Shown in pieces: positions 26,189 through 34,584 of a DNA stretch of 64,000 nt (positions are counted from its first letter, which is position 1; each line of letters opens with the position of its first letter). The stretch lies in NCBI RefSeq assembly GCF_000964005.1, contig NZ_JXYP01000012.1:21377-85376 (forward strand), given 5' to 3'. Origin of the DNA: Williamsia herbipolensis (GTDB lineage Bacteria > Actinomycetota > Actinomycetes > Mycobacteriales > Mycobacteriaceae). A program made the position numbers and the translations under genes. The notes beneath the pieces were generated by a model. The model worked only from the letters and a program-made list of their open reading frames with translations, did not search any database and had not been told where the DNA came from.

Positions 26189-26580
26189 AGGGTGTTTGTC
26201 GTCGGACGCTCGCCGACGACCAGGTCGCCCTGGTGGTCGAGGTGTTCCGCATGCTCTCCGACGCCACCCGTGTGCAGATGCTGTGGGCGCTGGTCGACCG
26301 CGAGTGCTCGGTGAACGAGCTCTCGGAGAAGGTCGGCAAACCGGCGCCGTCGGTGAGTCAGCACCTCGCCAAGCTCCGCATGGCACGCCTGGTGCGTACC
26401 CGCAAGGAGGGGACCTCGGTCTTCTACCGCCTCGAGAACGACCACGTGCGGCAGATGGTGGTCGACGCGGTGTTCAACGCCGAACACGCCGGACCCGGCA
26501 CCCCCGGGCATCACCGTCCCGACGCCCACGTCGACGCCCCGATCTCCATCGTGCCATCCGAGAAGTCGAGCGGCGCATGA
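26176..26580 (+). CDS. kmtR: Nickel/cobalt-sensing ArsR/SmtB repressor KmtR
   Basis: 134 residues. The winged HTH is 'DRECSVNELSEKVGKPAPS' plus 'VSQHLAKLRMARLVRTRKEG'. His90, Glu103, His104, His112 and His113 have the same spacing as the Ni/Co ligands I recall for M. tuberculosis KmtR (His88, Glu101, His102, His110, His111), and the surrounding sequence is near-identical to it. Metal binding releases the repressor from DNA. Its stop overlaps the CDF gene as ATGA, so sensor and pump form one operon here. The palindrome over its start site is the likely operator. Confidence 0.92.
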   Translation: MNADKGVCRRTLADDQVALVVEVFRMLSDATRVQMLWALVDRECSVNELSEKVGKPAPSVSQHLAKLRMARLVRTRKEGTSVFYRLENDHVRQMVVDAVFNAEHAGPGTPGHHRPDAHVDAPISIVPSEKSSGA

Positions 26581-27632
26581 GCGGCGACCATTCCCACCAC
26601 CATCCCCACGACCACGATCACCACGGTGGTTGGCGGCATGCGCTGAGCCACGCGTTCACGCCGCACAGCCACGATTCTGCCGACAAGGTCGACGGTGCCA
26701 TGGAGTCGAGTGCGCAGGGTATCCGTGCGGTGAAGATCAGCATGGCGTTGCTGCTGGCGACCGCGGTCGTGCAGCTCGCCGTGGTCGTGGTGTCGGGCTC
26801 GGTGGCACTGCTCGCCGACACGATCCACAACTTCTCCGACGCACTCACCTCGGTGCCGCTGTGGATCGCGTTCGTCCTCGGTCGCCGCGCGCCCACGCGG
26901 CGCTACACCTATGGGTTCGGCCGCGCGGAGGATCTCGCCGGTCTGTTCGTGGTTCTGATGATCCTCGCGTCGGCGGTGGTCGCCGGGGTCGAGGCGGTAC
27001 GGCGTCTCATCGACCCCGCGCCCCTGTCGCATCTGCCCTGGGTCGCCGCGGCCGGTGCCATCGGGTTCGTCGGCAACGAGATCGTCGCGCGGTACCGCAT
27101 CACCATCGGCCGTCGCATCGGATCGGTCGCACTCATCGCGGACGGGAAGCACGCACGCACCGACGGGTTCACGTCGCTGGCGGTGCTCGTCGGCGCCGCC
27201 GGTGCGGCGGCCGGCTTCCCGATCGCCGACCCGATCGTGGGGTTGGTGATCACCGCGGCCATCCTCATGGTGCTCGTCGGCGCGGCACGAGATGTGTTCC
27301 GGCGCCTCATGGACGGCGTCGACCCGGAGATCGTCGGCTCGGCCGAGGAGGTGCTCGCCTCGGTGCCCGGCGTGGACAGTGTGGCCGGGTTACGGATGCG
27401 GTGGGTGGGTCACACCCTGCACGCCGAGGCCGATCTCGACGTCCCGCCCGACACCGCGCTGCGCGATGCCCATGCGCTGGCCCATCGTGCCGAACACGCG
27501 CTGATCGACGGCGTCGCGCGCCTGGCCACCGCCCAGGTGCACGCCTACCCGGGGCATCAGGTCGCCGACGGCACCGTCACGCGCCCGGCCGAACGGAGCC
27601 TGCGGCCACCGACGAGGCGGCAGACGACGTAG
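26577..27632 (+). CDS. CDF-family metal exporter (Rv2025c-like)
   Basis: 351 residues. A His-rich N-terminus ('DHSHHHPHDHDHHGG', then 'HSHDSADKV') precedes six membrane helices. The metal site in helices 2 and 5 reads 'LADTIHNFSDALT' and 'IADGKHARTDGFTS' (HxxxD twice). The C-terminal cytoplasmic domain has 'VAGLRMRWVGHTLHAEADLDV'. It would export Ni/Co (or Zn/Cd) in exchange for protons, under KmtR. The last 76 bases are antisense to the permease gene of the facing metal-import operon. Confidence 0.9.
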   Translation: MSGDHSHHHPHDHDHHGGWRHALSHAFTPHSHDSADKVDGAMESSAQGIRAVKISMALLLATAVVQLAVVVVSGSVALLADTIHNFSDALTSVPLWIAFVLGRRAPTRRYTYGFGRAEDLAGLFVVLMILASAVVAGVEAVRRLIDPAPLSHLPWVAAAGAIGFVGNEIVARYRITIGRRIGSVALIADGKHARTDGFTSLAVLVGAAGAAAGFPIADPIVGLVITAAILMVLVGAARDVFRRLMDGVDPEIVGSAEEVLASVPGVDSVAGLRMRWVGHTLHAEADLDVPPDTALRDAHALAHRAEHALIDGVARLATAQVHAYPGHQVADGTVTRPAERSLRPPTRRQTT

Positions 27633-28432
27633 ATCGCGAACGAGATGGTCGTGACCATCACCGACACCGGCAGGTTGGGTGCGAGCGAGAGGATCAGTCC
27701 GCCCACCGCGGCGATCTCGGCGAACAGGATCGACAGCAGCACCACCGTGGTCGGGGTGGAAGTCACCCGGGTGGCCGCGGCGGCGGGGGTGATGAACAGC
27801 GACATCACCAGTAGGGCGCCGATGATCTGCACCCCCTGCGCGACACTGGCACCGAGCAGGACCGCGAACACCAACGACAGTGTGCGCGTGGGCACCCCGA
27901 GCGCCTCGGCGACCGTGGGGTCGGTGCTCGCGAACTGCAGCGGGCGATAGATCACCGCGAGCACGGCGACCACGACGACGGTGGTGATCGCTACGGCGGT
28001 CAGACCGTCGGCCCCGACGCTGACCACCTGTCCGGTCAACAGAGCGAACCCGGTGCCGGTACGACCGTACGTCGCGATGAAGAGCACGCCGAGACCCAGT
28101 CCGAACGCCATCACCACGCCGATCACCGAATCACGTTCGCGCACACGGCTGCCGAGCAACCCGAAAATGAGCGCGGCGACGATGGAACCCACCACGCCGC
28201 CGATGTTGACGCTGACGCCGAGCAACAGGGCCAATGCCGCACCGGTGAAGGACAACTCGGCGGTGCCGTGCACGGCGAACGACATCTGGCGCGCGACCAC
28301 CGTCGGACCGAGGAGGCCGCCGAGCAGCGCGAGCAGCGCCAACGCCAGCAACGACTGCTGCACGAAGGGCCGCGCCAGCAGGTCTCCCGCGAGACCGACG
28401 TCGAGGAAACTGCCCCAGTCGACGGTGCTCAC
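27557..28432 (-). CDS. ABC-3 family metal-transport permease (ZnuB/MntB type)
   Basis: 291 residues with about eight membrane segments. Family features include 'HGTAELSFTGAALALLLGVSV' and 'GRTGTGFALLTGQVVSV', and 'PTRTLSLVFAVLLGASVAQGVQIIGALLVMSL' is the characteristic ABC-3 EAA-like stretch. It forms the channel for the adjacent ATPase and binding protein. The GTG start overlaps the ATPase stop as GTGA. The C-terminus overlaps the CDF exporter gene tail to tail. Confidence 0.88.
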   Translation of the reverse strand: MSTVDWGSFLDVGLAGDLLARPFVQQSLLALALLALLGGLLGPTVVARQMSFAVHGTAELSFTGAALALLLGVSVNIGGVVGSIVAALIFGLLGSRVRERDSVIGVVMAFGLGLGVLFIATYGRTGTGFALLTGQVVSVGADGLTAVAITTVVVVAVLAVIYRPLQFASTDPTVAEALGVPTRTLSLVFAVLLGASVAQGVQIIGALLVMSLFITPAAAATRVTSTPTTVVLLSILFAEIAAVGGLILSLAPNLPVSVMVTTISFAIYVVCRLVGGRRLRSAGRVTVPSAT

Positions 28433-29298
28433 AGCGCCTCGGCGCCGTGGCAGGCGGCCTCGTCGGCACCCACGACGACGAGGCGGTCGCGCACGCGCAG
28501 CACGTCGACCTTCGTGCGATACAACTCGCTGAGCACCGCGGAGTTCATCACCTCGTCGGTGGTGCCGATCCGGAACCGGCCGTCGACGAGGTAGACGACG
28601 CGATCGACGTAGGGGAGTACGGGATTGATCTCGTGGGTGACGAACACGACCGTGGTCGCCGCCGCGCGACGTCGACGGTCGATCAGCTGCGCCACGCGTG
28701 CCTGATTCGCCGGATCGAGACTGAGCAGCGGCTCGTCGCACAGCAGCACGACGGGGTCGCTCGCGAGCGCCTGGGCCACCCGCATCCGCTGCTGCTCGCC
28801 ACCGGAGAGCAGGCCGAGCGGGGCGTCGACGAAGGCGCGGGCATCGACCTGATCGATCGCGAGATCCACTGCGGCCCTTCGTGCCTTACGGGTGCGCCAC
28901 CCCACACCCCACGCGCGGCCGTCGACGCCCATGCCCACGAGGTCGCGTCCGCGCAGCGGCACCCCCTCGTCGTGCGGGCGCTGCTGGGGCACGTACCCGA
29001 TCTTCGACCGGTCGGTGCCGTTGCGGCCGTCGATGGAGATGGTGCCCGCGTCCAGTCGGTACTGACCGAGCAGCGTGCGCAGCAGCGAGGTCTTGCCCGA
29101 CCCGTTGGGCCCGAGTACCGCGACGAACTCGCCGGGGGCGACGGTCAGGTCGAAATCCGACCACAGCACGCGGTCACCGAAGCGCAGTCGCGCACCACGG
29201 ATGTCGATGGCAGGGACGCTGGCGGTGATGGCGATGCTCCGGTGTCGAGAGGTGGCGAGTGGAGATGGATCAGCGCGACAGGGAGGCCGCGATCGCAT
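28429..29298 (-). CDS. Metal ABC transporter ATPase (ZnuC/MntA type)
   Basis: 289 residues. Walker A is 'AVLGPNGSGKTSLLRTLLG', the Q-loop is 'IGYVPQQRP', the signature is 'LLSGGEQQRMRVAQALA', Walker B is 'VVLLCDEPLLSLD' and the switch His is in 'VVFVTHEINPVLPYV'. The conserved domain starts near residue 30; no ATG/GTG/TTG occurs closer than 29298, so that ATG is used. It lies inside the end of the binding-protein gene (29-base overlap) with an AGAAGG site upstream. Confidence 0.88.
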   Translation of the reverse strand: MRSRPPCRADPSPLATSRHRSIAITASVPAIDIRGARLRFGDRVLWSDFDLTVAPGEFVAVLGPNGSGKTSLLRTLLGQYRLDAGTISIDGRNGTDRSKIGYVPQQRPHDEGVPLRGRDLVGMGVDGRAWGVGWRTRKARRAAVDLAIDQVDARAFVDAPLGLLSGGEQQRMRVAQALASDPVVLLCDEPLLSLDPANQARVAQLIDRRRRAAATTVVFVTHEINPVLPYVDRVVYLVDGRFRIGTTDEVMNSAVLSELYRTKVDVLRVRDRLVVVGADEAACHGAEAL

Positions 29299-30208
29299 CC
29301 ACCGTAGCCTTCTGCCAGGCCACGTAGTCGGTGACTCCGGACGGCAGGGTCTCGGTCAACTTCACGACGGGGAGACCGTCGGAGTCGGCGGCGGCCAGCA
29401 GGCGCTTGGTCGTCTCGTCGACGGCCTGGGTGTTGTAGAGCAGCGCCGAGACGGTCTTGTTGCGCACCAGGTCCTCGGTGGTCGCGACTGCGGCGGCGGG
29501 CGGGTCGTTGCCCGCCTCGACGGCGTCGGTGAACGACGACGGCGTCGCGTCGACCAGGCCCGCCTCGGCGAGCAGGTACGCCGCGAGCGGCTCGGTCTGG
29601 GCGACCTTCGCGCCGGCATGGGCCGCCTTGATCGAGGCCAACGTGGTCTGCAGGTCGGTGACCTTGTCCTCGAACTGCTTCGCGTTGGCGGCGAAGGCGT
29701 CCTTGTCGGCCGGGAACTTCTCGGCCAGGGCGTCGGCGATGTCGGATGCGACGGCCTTCACGACGTCGAAGTCGTAGAAGAAGTGCTCGTTGACCTCGCC
29801 GGCGCCGGTGGGCGCGCTCGGGTTGAGCTTCTTGTAGGCGTCGCACGCGCTGATCACCTTCGCGTCGGGGTTCTTCGGCGCCTTCTCCATGTAGGCGTCG
29901 TAGTCGGCGCCGTTGAGCACCACGACGTCGGCGTCGAACACCTTCGCGGTGTCGCGCGCGGTGGCCTCGAACTCGTGCGGGTCACCGTCGGGCGAGGTGT
30001 AGAGCGAGGTGACGCCGGCGTCCTTGCCCGCGACGGCGGAGGCGACCGAACCCCACACGTCGGTGGAGGCGACGACGACGGGCTCCCCGGGAGCGCCCGC
30101 GGACTCGGTGGTGTCGCCCGAACACCCGGCGACCACCGTCGCGGCGATCACTGCTGCGGCCAGACCCGCAACCCGGGCCGACACCCCACGAACGGTCTTC
30201 GAACTCAT
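29270..30208 (-). CDS. Metal-binding lipoprotein of ABC importer (cluster A-I; Zn or Mn)
   Basis: 312 residues. The signal peptide ends in the lipobox 'VVAGCSG' near residue 29. Metal-ligand positions are His in 'GDPHEFEATARD', His in 'NEHFFYDFDVV', Glu in 'VAQTEPLAAYLLAEAGL' and Asp in 'NTQAVDETTKRL'. At the third position Zn-type ZnuA has His and Mn-type PsaA/MntC has Glu. The Glu here, and the lack of a His-rich loop, lean towards manganese, but annotation as ZnuA would be usual. It heads the import operon. A Fur-family-like box overlaps its -10. Confidence 0.85.
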   Translation of the reverse strand: MSSKTVRGVSARVAGLAAAVIAATVVAGCSGDTTESAGAPGEPVVVASTDVWGSVASAVAGKDAGVTSLYTSPDGDPHEFEATARDTAKVFDADVVVLNGADYDAYMEKAPKNPDAKVISACDAYKKLNPSAPTGAGEVNEHFFYDFDVVKAVASDIADALAEKFPADKDAFAANAKQFEDKVTDLQTTLASIKAAHAGAKVAQTEPLAAYLLAEAGLVDATPSSFTDAVEAGNDPPAAAVATTEDLVRNKTVSALLYNTQAVDETTKRLLAAADSDGLPVVKLTETLPSGVTDYVAWQKATVDAIAASLSR

Positions 30209-30241
30209 CGCACACTCCACTCCTCGACGACTGCGACGCAA

Positions 30242-30257
30242 ATGGTAACCGTTATCG
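30242..30257 (-). promoter_or_regulatory. Promoter and Fur/Zur-family-like box of metal-import operon
   Basis: TGGTAAC-C-GTTATCG (30243-30257) resembles the 7-1-7 Fur-family box (TGATAAT-N-ATTATCA) at 10 of 14 arm positions. It overlaps a minus-strand -10 TACCAT (30247-30242). A GGAG ribosome site precedes the ATG at 30208. This suggests metal-dependent repression. Confidence 0.5.
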
Positions 30258-30291
30258 AAAAGAGCCACCAACTCGAGTGCCGACGGCGCGA

Positions 30292-32415
30292 TCAGGCCGT
30301 GACGGTGACCGCCGTGCTCGACACCTCGATGACCCGCGCCGTGGCGATGTCGAAGAACAGCCCGGCCACGCGCAGTCGACCGTCGGCGACCGCACGGCCC
30401 ACCAGTGGATGGCGCTGCAGCGTCTGGATCTGCACGGCGACGTTGACGATGGCGAGCTGATCGACCTCGGAGAAGCCGGCGTCGGCCGCGCTTCGACCCG
30501 CGGGGTGTCCGCTGCGGAACGCCGAGAGGCTGGGCGCGGCGTGTTCGAGCCACGTCCCGACCGCGCCACCCGGACCGGATTCGGCGAGCAGTCCCGTCAT
30601 CGCGCCGCACGAGGAGTGTCCGCAGACCACGATCGAGCTGACCCCGAGGGTGTCGACGGCGAACTCGAGTGCCGCCTCGACCGAGATGTCGGCGCCGGGC
30701 GCGGTCGGGATGAGGTTGCCGATGTTGCGGACGGTGAACAGGTCACCCGGGCCGCTGGCGGTGATGACGTTGGGCACCACCCGCGAGTCCGAACACGTGA
30801 GGAACAGCGAGTCGGGATCCTGCGCATCGCTCAGTCCCTCCATGTGTTCGAGCAGCGCGACGGATGCGAGCCGGTGGTGCCCGTGCGCGCCGGTCTCTCG
30901 CGTGGCGACCTGGTGGCGGCGCGGCGGCGCCTTGGGGGCGTCGACGAGCAGCGCGTGCCCGGTCTCCTCGATGACCACGGTGCCGCCGACGGCCTCGTGC
31001 GCCCACTGCCAGTCGGCGATCATCTCCGAGGCGGCGTTGTCGAGGAAGTCGGCGTCGATGTGCATGGTGACGTGCGCGCCGGCGGGCACCTTCGCCAGCG
31101 CCTTGTTCAGGCGCGGCAGCATCAGGAAGCTCAACGATCCGTGGATGCGGATCTCCCACTGTCGCGAACCGGGCGTGCCGAACGGAGCGGAGGTGATGCT
31201 GGCGCGCACCACCCGGACCACGACGATCGCGACGGCCACCGCGAGACCGATGCCGACGCCCTCGAGCAGGTTCAGGAACACCACGGCGAGCACGGTGATC
31301 ACGTAGACCCACAGGTCACCGGTGCGCAGTGCGAGCTTCATGTGTGCGGTCTTGACGAGCTGGATGCCGATCACGACGAGCAGGCCGGCCAAGGCTGCCA
31401 TCGGGATCTGTTGCACCAGTGAGGTCAACAGCACGGCGAACACCAGGATCCAGGCACCGTGTAGGACAGTCGAGGCGCGCGATCGGGCACCGGAGGCGAC
31501 GTTGGTGGAGCTGCGCACGATCACACCGGTCACCGGTAGACCGCCGGCCATTCCCGACAGGATGTTCGCGCTGCCCTGACCGAGCATCTCGCGGTTGAAG
31601 TTCGTACGCGGACCGGTGTGCATCTTGTCGACGGCGACCGCCGACAACAGCGATTCGACGCTCGCGATCAACGCGACGGTGATGACGCCGAGGACGACCG
31701 CACCCCAGTTGCCGCTGGGCAGTTCGGGGAGGGCGAGAGCGTCGAAGAAGTTGCCGTCCAACGAGATCTTGTCGATGTCGAATCCGGCGGCCGACGCGAC
31801 GACGGTGGCACCGACGATCGCGACCAGCGGCCCCGGGACCTTGCGGTACTGCGCGGGGAGCGACGGCCACGCCAGCATGGTCACGACGACGAGACCACCG
31901 ATGACGACGGTGTGCCAGTCCATGTCGATGAGCGAACCCGGTATGGCGCTGAGGTTCTCCCACGCGGAGCTCTGCGAGTCGCTGCCCAGCAGCACGTGGA
32001 TCTGTTGCAGCGCAATGGTGATACCGATACCGGCGAGCATGGCGTGCACCACCACGGGCGCGATCGCCAACGCGGCCTGCGCGATCCGGCTCAGGCCGAA
32101 CACGATCTGCAGAACACCGGCGCCGACGGTGATGAAGCAGGTCACCTTCCAGCCGAAGGTCGCGTCCAACTCGGCGACCACGACGGTGAGGCCGGCGGCC
32201 GGACCGCTGACCTGCAGGATCGATCCTCCGAGAGCGCCGGCCACGATGCCGCCGATGACGGCGGCGATGAGACCCGCCATGACCGGTGCGTCGGAGGCGA
32301 TGGCAATGCCCAACGAGAGTGGCAGTGCGACAAGGAATACGACGAGCGACGCCGGTACGTCGTACCGCAGTACGTCCCGAGCGTTGATCGATGTCAGTGC
32401 GGCCGGCATGTGCAT
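30292..32415 (-). CDS. SulP-STAS anion transporter fused to beta-carbonic anhydrase
   Basis: 707 residues in three parts. Residues ~1-400 are a SulP/SLC26 transporter ('VALPLSLGIAIASDAPVMAGLIAAVIGG', 'GGLPVTGVIVRSSTNVASGARSRAS'). About 415-510 is a STAS domain ('HGSLSFLMLPRLNKALAKVPAG'). About 545-707 is a beta-CA with intact zinc and catalytic residues ('FLTCSDSRVVPNV' and 'VVCGHSSCGAM'). I recall the same order for Rv3273. It probably moves bicarbonate and hydrates CO2 at the membrane. Start is the ATG at 32415, 7 bases from TACGTT; an upstream TTG at 32424 is less likely. Confidence 0.9.
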   Translation of the reverse strand: MHMPAALTSINARDVLRYDVPASLVVFLVALPLSLGIAIASDAPVMAGLIAAVIGGIVAGALGGSILQVSGPAAGLTVVVAELDATFGWKVTCFITVGAGVLQIVFGLSRIAQAALAIAPVVVHAMLAGIGITIALQQIHVLLGSDSQSSAWENLSAIPGSLIDMDWHTVVIGGLVVVTMLAWPSLPAQYRKVPGPLVAIVGATVVASAAGFDIDKISLDGNFFDALALPELPSGNWGAVVLGVITVALIASVESLLSAVAVDKMHTGPRTNFNREMLGQGSANILSGMAGGLPVTGVIVRSSTNVASGARSRASTVLHGAWILVFAVLLTSLVQQIPMAALAGLLVVIGIQLVKTAHMKLALRTGDLWVYVITVLAVVFLNLLEGVGIGLAVAVAIVVVRVVRASITSAPFGTPGSRQWEIRIHGSLSFLMLPRLNKALAKVPAGAHVTMHIDADFLDNAASEMIADWQWAHEAVGGTVVIEETGHALLVDAPKAPPRRHQVATRETGAHGHHRLASVALLEHMEGLSDAQDPDSLFLTCSDSRVVPNVITASGPGDLFTVRNIGNLIPTAPGADISVEAALEFAVDTLGVSSIVVCGHSSCGAMTGLLAESGPGGAVGTWLEHAAPSLSAFRSGHPAGRSAADAGFSEVDQLAIVNVAVQIQTLQRHPLVGRAVADGRLRVAGLFFDIATARVIEVSSTAVTVTA

Positions 32416-32422
32416 GGGCGTC

Positions 32423-32455
32423 AACGTAGCCAGCGATTGTTAAAGGGAGCTTAAA
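32423..32455 (-). promoter_or_regulatory. Leaderless promoter and TTAAA direct repeats, SulP-CA gene
   Basis: TACGTT (32428-32423, minus) lies 7 bases before the ATG at 32415. Just upstream, two TTAAA units start 11 bases apart (32440 and 32451). That period is common for OmpR/PhoB-family sites. The stretch is strikingly AT-rich for this genome. Confidence 0.45.
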
Positions 32456-32512
32456 TTGTTTCCCAAGCGACAGAAAAGACTGAAGTCCGGTCGCGACACC
32501 GAACGGCGGCGT

Positions 32513-32540
32513 CCGGTGCTGGGACATGTCACAGCACCGG
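32513..32540 (-). terminator. Stem-loop downstream of pirin gene
   Basis: Arms CCGGTGCTG (32513-32521) and CAGCACCGG (32532-32540) pair perfectly around a 10-base loop. It lies 43 bases beyond the pirin stop. No U-tract follows. It is a likely terminator of the pirin message, insulating the SulP promoter. Confidence 0.55.
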
Positions 32541-32582
32541 GCTGTGGTCCATCACACCGGCCGCCGCCGAGAGCCGGTCAGC

Positions 32583-33548
32583 TCACGTGTGCGGCATCAG
32601 CGCGTCGGGCGGGATGACGCCGAACTTGCCCGCGTTGAAGTCCTCGATCGCGGCGATGACCTCGGCCTTGGTGTTCATCACGAACGGGCCGTAGGCGAAC
32701 ACCGGCTCGCGGATCGGCTGCCCGCCGAGCAACAGGACCTCCATCGCCGGGCGGTTCGAGTCCTGGGTGCCGTCAGCGCTCACGCTGATCCGGTCGCCGG
32801 GGCCGAGGACGACGAGTTGGCCGCCGGTCACGGGATGGTGCAGCGGTCCCACCGTCCCGTCACCGCTGAGGACGTAGACCAACGCGTTGTACTTCCGGTT
32901 CCACGGCAGGTTCAGCTGGGCACCCGGCTCGATCGTGGCGTGCGCCATGGTGATCGGCGTCCGCGTGGAGCCGGGGCCGGAGTACTCACCGATCTCACCG
33001 GCGATGATCCGGACGAGCGCACCGCCGTCACTCGACGAGACCAGCCTCGCCTCCCGGCCCTCGATGGACTGGTAGGCCGGCGTCGTGAACTTGTCGGACT
33101 TCGGCAGGTTGACCCACAGCTGGATGCCGTGGAACACGCCGCCGCTGGCCACGAGCTCAGCGGGCGGGGTCTCGATGTGCAGGATGCCCGAGCCGGCGGT
33201 CATCCACTGGGTGGCACCGTTCTCGATGAGGCCGCCGCCACCGTGGCTGTCCTGATGCTCGAATCGGCCGTCGATCATGTAGGTCACGGTCTCGAACCCG
33301 CGGTGCGGGTGCCAACTGGTGCCACGCGGCTCGCCCGGCTCATAGTCCACCTCGCCCATCTGGTCCATGTGGATGAACGGGTCGAGATCGGCCTTGCTGA
33401 CGCCGGCGAACGCGCGGACGACGGGGAACCCCTCGCCCTCGTAGCCGCGGGGTCCGGTGGTCACCGCACGCACGGGGCGTTCGGTGTCCGATGGTGCGGC
33501 CTCTGCCAACCGGTCCAGGGTCAAAGTGTCTGCGGTGATCGCGGGCAT
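32583..33548 (-). CDS. Pirin-family protein
   Basis: 321 residues, a bicupin. The N-terminal cupin has the pirin metal site 'SWHPHRGFETVTYMIDGRFEHQDSHGG' and 'MTAGSGILHIETPP'; the C-terminal cupin carries 'HHPVTGGQLVVLGPGD'. Some bacterial pirins are quercetinases or redox-responsive iron proteins; the role here is unknown. The start ATG at 33548 has an almost perfect AAGGAGGA ribosome site, unlike the leaderless genes around it. Confidence 0.9.
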   Translation of the reverse strand: MPAITADTLTLDRLAEAAPSDTERPVRAVTTGPRGYEGEGFPVVRAFAGVSKADLDPFIHMDQMGEVDYEPGEPRGTSWHPHRGFETVTYMIDGRFEHQDSHGGGGLIENGATQWMTAGSGILHIETPPAELVASGGVFHGIQLWVNLPKSDKFTTPAYQSIEGREARLVSSSDGGALVRIIAGEIGEYSGPGSTRTPITMAHATIEPGAQLNLPWNRKYNALVYVLSGDGTVGPLHHPVTGGQLVVLGPGDRISVSADGTQDSNRPAMEVLLLGGQPIREPVFAYGPFVMNTKAEVIAAIEDFNAGKFGVIPPDALMPHT

Positions 33549-33633
33549 CGTGTCCTCCTTCTTTCCTCGGCACGAGTGCGTGTCCGTCATTCTGCCCCAT
33601 GTAACCGGACCGTGGTCCGATTTGTTCCGGCGA

Positions 33634-33639
33634 TACGCT
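33634..33639 (+). promoter_or_regulatory. -10 element, leaderless promoter of hydrolase-mshA operon
   Basis: TACGCT is 6 bases from the ATG at 33646; no ribosome site fits between. Confidence 0.5.
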
Positions 33640-33645
33640 GAGTGC

Positions 33646-34584
33646 ATGACGCACTTCCGCACGCGTTCGGCCACCGGCCCCGGCGGTGTCGAGATCGCCT
33701 ACCGGGTCAGCGCGCCGCCTGCCGAGCCGACACCCGCCCTGGTGCTGATCCACGGCTGGGCGCAGTCGGCGGCGGCCTGGGGGACAGGTCTCCTCGACCG
33801 TCTCGCCGAGACCCATCGTGTGATCGCCGTCGACCTCCGCGGGCACGGGGCCTCTGGGGTACCCACGCAGCATGGCGGAGACGCCGTGGGTGCCTCGTAC
33901 TCCGCGGCGGATTTCGCCGGTGACATCGAGGCGGTGCTGGCGGCCGAGGCGTCCACGACGACGTCGGCCTTCGACTCCCCGGCCGTCGCCGACGCCGGCG
34001 TCGTGCTCGCCGGCTGGTCCTACGGCGGCCTCGTGTCGTGCGATCTCCTCGCCGCCCGACTCGATCGCACCGGTGGCGTGGGGGATGTCGTCGGCCTCGT
34101 CCTCGTCGGTGCGATCACCTCGATCGGTCGGGGCGCGGCCGGAGGGCGGGTGGGTCCGGCCATGCGCGCGGCCCTGCCCGACGCGTGCTCGGCCGACCCG
34201 CGCACGGCCATCCGTGCGCTGGGGTCGTTCGGCACCGCGCTCGTCCCGGCCCACCGGCCCGAGCTCGGTGCGGTGAGTCAGCAGCTGTTCGGCACGTCGC
34301 TCGCCACCGCGCCCAGCGCACGCGCCGGGCTCTTCGCCCGCACCGCCGACCACGACCCGATGCTGCGGGATCTGACGATCCCGGTGCTGATCGTCCACGG
34401 CACCGCCGACGCCGTCGTCGACGTGTCCGCCGCCCGGCACGCGGCCGACCTCGTGGGCCATGCGCGCGTGGACCTCTGGGACGACGCCGGGCACGCGCCG
34501 TTCGTGGAGGACCCCGACCGCTTCGCCGAGTCGGTCCTGGCGTTCACCGAATCGATCGGCTCGGATGTGGGGGCGACGGTATGA
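33646..34584 (+). CDS. Alpha/beta hydrolase upstream of mshA
   Basis: 312 residues. '[15 protein letters not shown]' is the oxyanion region, '[15 protein letters not shown]' the nucleophile elbow (G-W-S-Y-G), '[14 protein letters not shown]' the acid strand, and '[16 protein letters not shown]' the His. Its stop overlaps the mshA ATG as ATGA, so the two are translated together. A link to mycothiol metabolism is possible from position only. Substrate is unknown. Confidence 0.83.
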   Translation: MTHFRTRSATGPGGVEIAYRVSAPPAEPTPALVLIHGWAQSAAAWGTGLLDRLAETHRVIAVDLRGHGASGVPTQHGGDAVGASYSAADFAGDIEAVLAAEASTTTSAFDSPAVADAGVVLAGWSYGGLVSCDLLAARLDRTGGVGDVVGLVLVGAITSIGRGAAGGRVGPAMRAALPDACSADPRTAIRALGSFGTALVPAHRPELGAVSQQLFGTSLATAPSARAGLFARTADHDPMLRDLTIPVLIVHGTADAVVDVSAARHAADLVGHARVDLWDDAGHAPFVEDPDRFAESVLAFTESIGSDVGATV

